37,316 nt of DNA from Myxococcales bacterium. Lineage in GTDB: Bacteria > Myxococcota > Myxococcia > Myxococcales > Anaeromyxobacteraceae. The notes below the pieces were generated by a model. That model made no database searches, had not been told where the DNA came from, and worked only from the letters and a program-made list of their open reading frames with translations. The DNA is taken from NCBI GenBank assembly GCA_021818285.1, contig JAKAEO010000011.1, forward strand, positions 1 to 37,316, read 5' to 3'. Position numbers and translations under genes: made by a program. This document shows positions 33,181-37,316 of this stretch, one piece after another. The first letter of the stretch is position 1. Each line of letters begins with the position of its first letter.

Positions 33181-34143
33181 TCACGGCCTCCCGTCCGGCC
33201 CCAGGGTGAGGATCTCGGCCCCGTCGCGGCCGACGTGGAGGGTGTGCTCGAACTGGGCGGCGCGCTTGCCGTCGGCGGTCACCGCCGTCCAGCCGTCCGG
33301 CCAGGTGAGGTGCTCCGGCGAGCCGGCCGTGAGCATGGGCTCGACGGTGAAGAACATCCCCTCCTCGATGGGCGTCCGCGCCCGGGGGTCGAAGTAGTGC
33401 AGCACCTGCGGGTCGAGGTGGAAGTCCTCGCCGATGCCGTGGCCGCAGAAGGCCTTCACCACCCCGTAGCCGTGGGCGGTGGCGTGGGCCTCGATGGCGC
33501 GGCCGATGTCGGAGATGGGCCGGCCCGGCTTCACCGCCTCGATCCCCAGGAGCATCGCCTCCTTCGTCACCCGCAGCAGCCGCGCCGAGGCCGGGTCGAT
33601 CTCGCCCACCGGGTAGGTGGCGGAGCAGTCGCCGTGGAAGCCGTCGAGGTAGATGGTGACGTCGAGGTTCACGATGTCGCCCGCGGCCAGCGGCCGGCTG
33701 TCGGGGATGCCGTGGAGGATCACCTCGTTCACCGAGGTGCAGAGCGACTTGGGGAAGCCGTGGTAGCCGAGGGTGGAGGGGTAGCCGCCCCGGGCGATGT
33801 ACCCCTCGTGCACCACCCGGTCGATCTCGTCGGTGGTGACCCCGGCCTGGATGCGGGCGGCCCCCTCGGCCAGCACCTCGGCGGCGGCGCGGCAGGCGCG
33901 GCGCATCCGGGCGAGCCGCTCGGCCGGGTCGGCAAGCCGCGGCGCCGGGCGCACCTTGCCGCCGTCGGCGTAGCCGGGGCGCGGGATGTGGGCGGGGACG
34001 GCGCGGCGCGGCCCGACGGTCCCGGGGCGCACCGCGGCGGCGTTCCGCGGGCCTCCGCCCTGCGCGTCGGCGTCGCGGTGGCACTTCTTGTACTTCCGTC
34101 CGCTGCCGCACCAGCAGGGGTCGTTGGCTCCGATTCCACGCAT
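33181..34143 (-). CDS. map: Type I methionine aminopeptidase with N-terminal SEC-C zinc motif
   Basis: 320 aa from ATG 34143. Residues 9-22 (PCWCGSGRKYKKCH) form a SEC-C zinc-binding motif like that at the C terminus of SecA, thought to help ribosome or protein contact. A linker of about 50 residues leads to the MetAP domain: GYHGFPKSLCTSVNEVILHGIP, the metal ligands in NLDVTIYLDGFHGDCSATY (two Asp), HGIGEDFH, FTVEPML (Glu) and AQFEHTLHV (Glu). It removes initiator methionine from nascent proteins. Many bacteria carry this extended form alongside a plain one. Confidence 0.94.
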   Translation of the reverse strand: MRGIGANDPCWCGSGRKYKKCHRDADAQGGGPRNAAAVRPGTVGPRRAVPAHIPRPGYADGGKVRPAPRLADPAERLARMRRACRAAAEVLAEGAARIQAGVTTDEIDRVVHEGYIARGGYPSTLGYHGFPKSLCTSVNEVILHGIPDSRPLAAGDIVNLDVTIYLDGFHGDCSATYPVGEIDPASARLLRVTKEAMLLGIEAVKPGRPISDIGRAIEAHATAHGYGVVKAFCGHGIGEDFHLDPQVLHYFDPRARTPIEEGMFFTVEPMLTAGSPEHLTWPDGWTAVTADGKRAAQFEHTLHVGRDGAEILTLGPDGRP

Positions 34144-34209
34144 CGGCCGAAGGTGTAAGCGGAACGGGGCTCCGGGGCAAATCGGTCGCGGCCCCGCCCC
34201 TCACCCCGG

Positions 34210-34239
34210 CCCTCTCCCCGGCCGGGACCGGGGAGAGGG
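34210..34239. repeat. REP-like extragenic palindrome
   Basis: CCCTCTCCCCGG and CCGGGGAGAGGG are perfect 12-base arms around a six-base loop, preceded by CCCCTCACCCCGG. The 'CCCTCACCCCGGCCCTCTCCC' type of element is dispersed between genes in many GC-rich bacteria. Here it lies in the 172-base gap between divergent map and aminotransferase genes, so it is not a terminator of either. Only one copy is present in the window. Confidence 0.6.
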
Positions 34240-34258
34240 GGACGGACGACGAGCGTCC

Positions 34259-34287
34259 TCGACCGCGGCGGCCCCCGTGCGTATCAT
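34259..34287 (+). promoter_or_regulatory. Candidate promoter of the class V aminotransferase gene
   Basis: TCGACC (34259-34264), 17-base spacer, TATCAT (34282-34287). The -10 matches consensus at five of six positions and is the only AT-rich patch in the region. A transcript would start about 20 bases before the ATG at 34316, leaving room for GGAGAG (34305-34310) as ribosome-binding site. Confidence 0.45.
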
Positions 34288-34315
34288 CTGGCCCCCACTC
34301 CTCCGGAGAGACCCG

Positions 34316-35500
34316 ATGGCCACCCTCGTCCCCGAGCTGAATCCTCCCTCCCGCCTCCTCCTCGGCCCCGGCCCCAGCATGGTGAGCCCGCGCGTCCTGC
34401 GCGCGATGTCGGTGCCGCTGCTCGGCCACCTCGACCCCGCCTTCCTCGGCATCATGAACGACGTGCAGCAGCAGCTGCGCGAGGTGTTCCGGACGAAGAA
34501 CCCCTTCACCATCGCCATCTCCGGCACCGGCTCGGCCGGCATGGAGGCGGCGCTGGTGAACCTCGTCGAGCCCGGCGACACCGCCCTGGTCTGCGTGAAC
34601 GGGGTCTTCTCCACCCGCATGGCCGACATCGTCGAGCGCTGCGGCGGCAAGCTGGTGAAGCTGGAGACGCCCTGGGGCCAGGTGACCGACCTCGCCCGCA
34701 TCGAGGAGGCGCTGAAGAAGAACGCCCCGGTGAAGGTGGTGGCGGTGGTCCACGCCGAGACCTCCACCGGCGCCCAGCAGCCCATCGAGGGGCTGGGCAA
34801 GCTCTGCCACCAGCACGGCGCCCTGCTGGTGGTGGACACCGTCACCTCGCTGGGCGGCGTGCCGGTGGAGGTGGACGGCTGGGAGGCCGACGCCGTCTAC
34901 TCCGGCACCCAGAAGTGCCTCTCCTGCCCGCCGGGCCTGGCGCCGCTCACCCTCTCGCCGCGGGCGCTGGAGGCGGTGAAGGGGCGCAAGAGCAAGTGCC
35001 GCAGCTGGTACCTCGACGCCGGGATGATCGCGGACTACTGGGCCGAGGGGAAGCGCGCCTACCACCACACCGCCCCCATCTCCATGGTCTACGCCCTGCG
35101 CGAGTCGCTCCGCATCGTCCTCGAGGAGGGGCTGGAGGCGCGCTTCGAGCGCCACCGCCGCCACTCCGCGGCGCTGATGGCCGGCGTGGCGACGCTGGGC
35201 TGCGCCCCGCAGGCGCAGGCCGGCCACCGGCTGGCCTCGCTGAACTGCATCCAGGTGCCGGCCGGCGTGGAGGAGGCCCCCATCCGCAAGGCCGTGTTGC
35301 TGGAGAACGGCATCGAGATCGGCGGCGGGCTCGGGCCGCTCGCCGGCAAGGTGTGGCGCATCGGCCTGATGGGCGAGTCGTCCCGCCAGGAGAACGTGCT
35401 GGCGGTGCTGGCGGCGCTGGAGCAGCAGCTGAAGAAGGCCGGCCGGCCGGTGAGGCTGGGTGCCGCCGGGGCCGCGGCGCTGGAGGCGTACGCCGGGTAG
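34316..35500 (+). CDS. Class V aminotransferase, serine/alanine-glyoxylate (serine-pyruvate) type
   Basis: 394 aa from ATG 34316 with GGAGAG upstream. PLP fold-type I enzyme of the small AGAT group: LLLGPGPSMVSPRVLRAM at the start, ISGTGSAGMEAALVNLVEPGD for cofactor phosphate binding, VVDTVTSLGGVPVEVDGWEADAVYSGTQKCLSCPPGL with the Schiff-base lysine K200, and YHHTAPISMVYALRESL. The C-terminal WRIGLMGESS holds the substrate-carboxylate arginine. It probably transfers amino groups from alanine or serine to glyoxylate. The protease gene that follows begins two bases after its stop, though a functional link is not obvious. Confidence 0.94.
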   Translation: MATLVPELNPPSRLLLGPGPSMVSPRVLRAMSVPLLGHLDPAFLGIMNDVQQQLREVFRTKNPFTIAISGTGSAGMEAALVNLVEPGDTALVCVNGVFSTRMADIVERCGGKLVKLETPWGQVTDLARIEEALKKNAPVKVVAVVHAETSTGAQQPIEGLGKLCHQHGALLVVDTVTSLGGVPVEVDGWEADAVYSGTQKCLSCPPGLAPLTLSPRALEAVKGRKSKCRSWYLDAGMIADYWAEGKRAYHHTAPISMVYALRESLRIVLEEGLEARFERHRRHSAALMAGVATLGCAPQAQAGHRLASLNCIQVPAGVEEAPIRKAVLLENGIEIGGGLGPLAGKVWRIGLMGESSRQENVLAVLAALEQQLKKAGRPVRLGAAGAAALEAYAG

Positions 35501-35502
35501 CC

Positions 35503-36036
35503 GTGCCGCGCGTCCTGGTCATCGGGCAGGGGAACGTCCTCCTCGGCGACGAGGCGCTGGGCCCGGAGGCGATCCGGACCCTGGAGGCGCGCTGGGAGCT
35601 GCCGCCGGGCGTCGAGGCCCTGGAGATCGGCACCCAGGGGCTGAACCTGCTCCCCTTCCTCGCCGGCGTCGAGGCGCTGGTGGCGGTCGGATCGCTCCAC
35701 GGCCGGGGAACGCCCGGCGAGGTGCGGGTCCTCGACCGGGAGGCGCTCTGGCGCGACGACCCCGAGTACCGGACCAGCCCCCACGCCTACGGCCTGCGCG
35801 CCCACCTCCAGGCGCTGGAGTTCGCGGGCGGCGCGCCCTCGCGGGTCTGGGTGGTGGGGGCGATCCCCGCCGACGTCGAGCTGCGCGGCGGCCTGAGCCC
35901 GGCGCTGAAGGCGGCGGTGCCGGGCGTCCTCGACGAGGTGCTGGCGCTGCTGCGCGGCCTCGGCGCCGCGCCGCGTCCGCGCGCCGCGCCGCTCCCGCCC
36001 GATCTCTGGTGGGAGCGGCCGGCGCAGGGCGGCTAG
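35503..36036 (+). CDS. Hydrogenase maturation protease-like protein (HyaD/HycI family), atypical site
   Basis: 177 aa from GTG 35503, two bases after the aminotransferase stop. The N-terminal VLVIGQGNVLLGDEALGPEAI is the HyaD/HoxM signature with E17 as first nickel-sensing ligand; H94 in SPHAYGL matches the third. The usual aspartate of the 'VDA' motif is replaced: the sequence there is VAVGSLHGRGTPGEV, with G63 at the expected Asp. Typical enzymes need Glu, Asp and His to bind the nickel of the large subunit before cleaving its C-terminal tail. Either H66 or another residue substitutes, or the protein has lost or changed function. No hydrogenase genes are in the window. Confidence 0.82.
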   Translation: MPRVLVIGQGNVLLGDEALGPEAIRTLEARWELPPGVEALEIGTQGLNLLPFLAGVEALVAVGSLHGRGTPGEVRVLDREALWRDDPEYRTSPHAYGLRAHLQALEFAGGAPSRVWVVGAIPADVELRGGLSPALKAAVPGVLDEVLALLRGLGAAPRPRAAPLPPDLWWERPAQGG

Positions 36037-36749
36037 AGGTCGAAGGTCCCCTTCACGCCGAGGATCAGCCACTCGTGCCAAGCTTGGTCGCTCGACGGAA
36101 TGCTGTCGGAGGTACCGTTGCTGGGCGACGTCGTCGCCTTCGTGTACTTGGCGAACGTGAGGGTGACGAACGGGCCGACCGACATGCCGGGAGCCACTGA
36201 CCAGTCGATCCCCCCCTGGATGTTGAAGTCGCCCACGACATCGGTCGAGGGCTTCACGGTCACCTTCTGTGACACCGGGACCGGAGCGACGACGCCGGCG
36301 GGGAAGTTGACGGTCGTCTCCAGTTTGGCCGTCTCCGTGCCCAGGCCAATCCCCACCCACGGCGTCATCCCGGGCATGACGAACCGGTAGGCGCCCTGGA
36401 TGCCGTACCTCATTACGCTTGCAGACGTCGAGGTACACGTCGCACCGAGAGCACCCCCGCCGATCGTGTCGCAGATTCCGGAGTTGCTGGCCATGGCGTA
36501 TGCGTACTGGAAGTACGCGCCGGCCGAGATCTCGGGGGTGAAGCGGTAGCCGGCCTCGACGACCAGCGGGATCGAGCCCGTGGTGTACTTGCTCAGCGCG
36601 ATCGATTGCCCCCCGGGCTTGCCCCCGTCGCCCATCGGGATGCCGTAACCGAGTCGCGCACCCAGGGTCAGGCCAGAGCTTGCATCCGCGCGGGCGTCCA
36701 TCGAGTAAAGCAACCCACCGAAGGCCAGTGCGATAGCGAGCGTTCTCAT
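36033..36749 (-). CDS. Outer membrane beta-barrel protein of unknown function
   Basis: 238 aa from ATG 36749, with AAAGGA seven bases upstream. Signal peptide MRTLAIALAFGGLLYSMDARA. The mature part is a run of amphipathic strands with aromatic girdle residues (TLGARLGYGIP, PLVVEAGYRFTPEISAGAYFQYAYA, YGIQGAYRFVMPGMTPWVGIGLGTE, VGPFVTLTFAKYTK, EWLILGVKGTFDL), an OmpW/OprF-sized barrel of perhaps eight strands; two cysteines (GICDT, GATCTS) may form a loop disulfide. Codon use has noticeably more A/T in third positions than its neighbours, which could reflect recent acquisition or relaxed selection. Its stop shares CTAG with the protease stop on the other strand. Confidence 0.85.
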   Translation of the reverse strand: MRTLAIALAFGGLLYSMDARADASSGLTLGARLGYGIPMGDGGKPGGQSIALSKYTTGSIPLVVEAGYRFTPEISAGAYFQYAYAMASNSGICDTIGGGALGATCTSTSASVMRYGIQGAYRFVMPGMTPWVGIGLGTETAKLETTVNFPAGVVAPVPVSQKVTVKPSTDVVGDFNIQGGIDWSVAPGMSVGPFVTLTFAKYTKATTSPSNGTSDSIPSSDQAWHEWLILGVKGTFDL

Positions 36750-36782
36750 CGGGATCCTTTCTTGCGTCGGTCGTTCGGCCCC

Positions 36783-36858
36783 TGGACACCCCCCCCAAAC
36801 TGTCCCCAGGCGGCCGATGGATTTACGCATCGTACAGAGGCCTGCGTGCTGCCTCCAA
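36783..36858 (-). promoter_or_regulatory. Promoter and G-tract leader of the outer membrane protein gene
   Basis: Reading the minus strand: TTGGAG (36858-36853), 18-base spacer, TACGAT (36834-36829). The transcript would carry a leader of about 70 bases containing an uninterrupted run of eight G (36796-36789) between GGACA and TGTCC arms (36804-36783 region), which could fold as a hairpin with a G-rich loop. The sequence is AT-richer than its surroundings, as expected for a promoter. Strength and start site are not known. Confidence 0.4.
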
Positions 36859-36883
36859 CGAGAAGCGCATCCCGGGTGCGGCG

Positions 36884-37316
36884 TCAGGCCGCAGCCGGTC
36901 CTCGCGGACCCGCCGGGGTCCCTCCCAGGGTGGCGTTGGCCGCGAAGGCCACGGCCACGGCGGCGATGCAGGCGGCCGCCACCGCGCTCCAGCCGCGCCA
37001 CTCCCAGGCGTAGCCCGGGAGCACGGAGCCCAGCGTCCCGCCGAGGTAGTAAGCGGAAAGATAGAGCCCGCTGGCGCTGCCCTTGGCCTCGCGGGCGGTG
37101 GTGTTGACGATGGCCGGCAGCACCGCCTGGGCGGTGAACTGGCCGAGCACCAGCACCACCAGCCCCAGCACCACCAGGGGGAGCGGCCGCGCCAGGGTCA
37201 GCGCCATGCCGGCCGCGGCCACCACCAGCCCGATCCCCACCAGCCGCCGCGGCGGGACGCGGCCCGAGAGGCGCCCCGAGGCCGCCGACATCGGCACGCC
37301 GGCGGCGTAGACCAGG
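36884..37316 (-). CDS. MFS transporter, C-terminal part (runs off the window)
   Basis: The frame is open to the right edge of the window; 144 codons are visible, without the start. The visible part begins near VPMSAASGRLSGRVPPRRLVGIGLVV, the cytosolic loop and helix pattern of an MFS permease, then shows about four to five helices, including LGLVVLVLGQFTAQAVLPAIVNTTAREAKGSASGLYLSAYYLGGTLGSVLPG. That last block resembles YnfM-like MFS exporters. Substrate unknown. The gene is on the same strand as the outer membrane protein gene but 134 bases upstream of it with a promoter in between, so probably not co-transcribed. Confidence 0.85.
   Translation of the reverse strand, partial: LVYAAGVPMSAASGRLSGRVPPRRLVGIGLVVAAAGMALTLARPLPLVVLGLVVLVLGQFTAQAVLPAIVNTTAREAKGSASGLYLSAYYLGGTLGSVLPGYAWEWRGWSAVAAACIAAVAVAFAANATLGGTPAGPRGPAAA

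Noticed and set aside
34210-34239. Rho-independent terminator at the 12-base palindrome
   Set aside because: No T-run follows on either strand, and it lies between divergent gene starts, where a terminator is not expected; annotated as an extragenic repeat.

Overview
The window is a dense, very GC-rich (roughly 70% or more by eye) chromosomal segment of about 34 protein genes with short gaps. It has many GTG starts and strong G/C third-position bias, and no rRNA, tRNA, CRISPR array or insertion sequence was recognised. The base composition, the many small regulator/transport/enzyme operons and the protein flavour suggest a deltaproteobacterium/myxobacterium of the Anaeromyxobacter type; that assignment is inference, since no marker gene is present.

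Layout: (1) 147-5714, plus strand: a FixJ/NarL-type response regulator, then a TetR repressor, a membrane-fusion lipoprotein and an AcrB-type RND pump; the last three form a drug/metabolite efflux operon with a likely TetR operator at 855-871. (2) 5776-17080, minus strand: a malonate module. matB (malonyl-CoA synthetase type) is followed by an apparent 11-gene operon: GntR/FCD regulator, TRAP transporter dctPQM, then mdcA-C-D-E-G-B-H, encoding the complete biotin-independent malonate decarboxylase and its prosthetic-group machinery. Seven junctions in this operon are identical 4-base GTGA stop/start overlaps, and the transporter is stitched to mdcA by one of them, so malonate is the probable TRAP substrate. 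A promoter (TTGACG-N17-TATGCA) lies just before the regulator, with three tandem GTATGC(A/G) heptads covering its -10 and start codon. (3) 17407-19377: a PAS-PAS-histidine kinase-receiver hybrid. (4) 19445-21836, minus: an envelope cluster of GT2 (WaaE-like), NodB-type deacetylase and PlsC-like acyltransferase. (5) 21936-23828: an M3-family oligoendopeptidase F with a possible signal peptide.

(6) 23983-30453, plus: the most interesting region. It is a four-gene operon of an ATP-grasp ligase, a YaiO-like TPR plus outer-membrane beta-barrel protein, a seven-TPR periplasmic domain joined through three membrane helices to a PIG-L/LmbE zinc deacetylase, and a processive GT2 synthase fused through an extra membrane helix to a TIM-barrel glycoside-hydrolase-like domain. 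It resembles an expanded version of the poorly understood E. coli yaiO-yaiP-yaiS set and is functionally analogous to PgaABCD (synthase, deacetylase, hydrolase, TPR/porin). I propose it makes and exports a partly de-N-acetylated exopolysaccharide, possibly with an ATP-grasp-made amide or ester. It is preceded by a TTGACA -35-like element and a 27-base palindrome.

(7) 30474-36749: YqgE/AlgH protein, HAD phosphatase, EamA exporter, hotdog thioesterase, SEC-C-tagged methionine aminopeptidase, class V aminotransferase, a HyaD-like hydrogenase-maturation protease lacking one usual metal-ligand Asp, and an outer-membrane beta-barrel with less GC-biased composition. (8) The right edge holds the C-terminal part of an MFS transporter.
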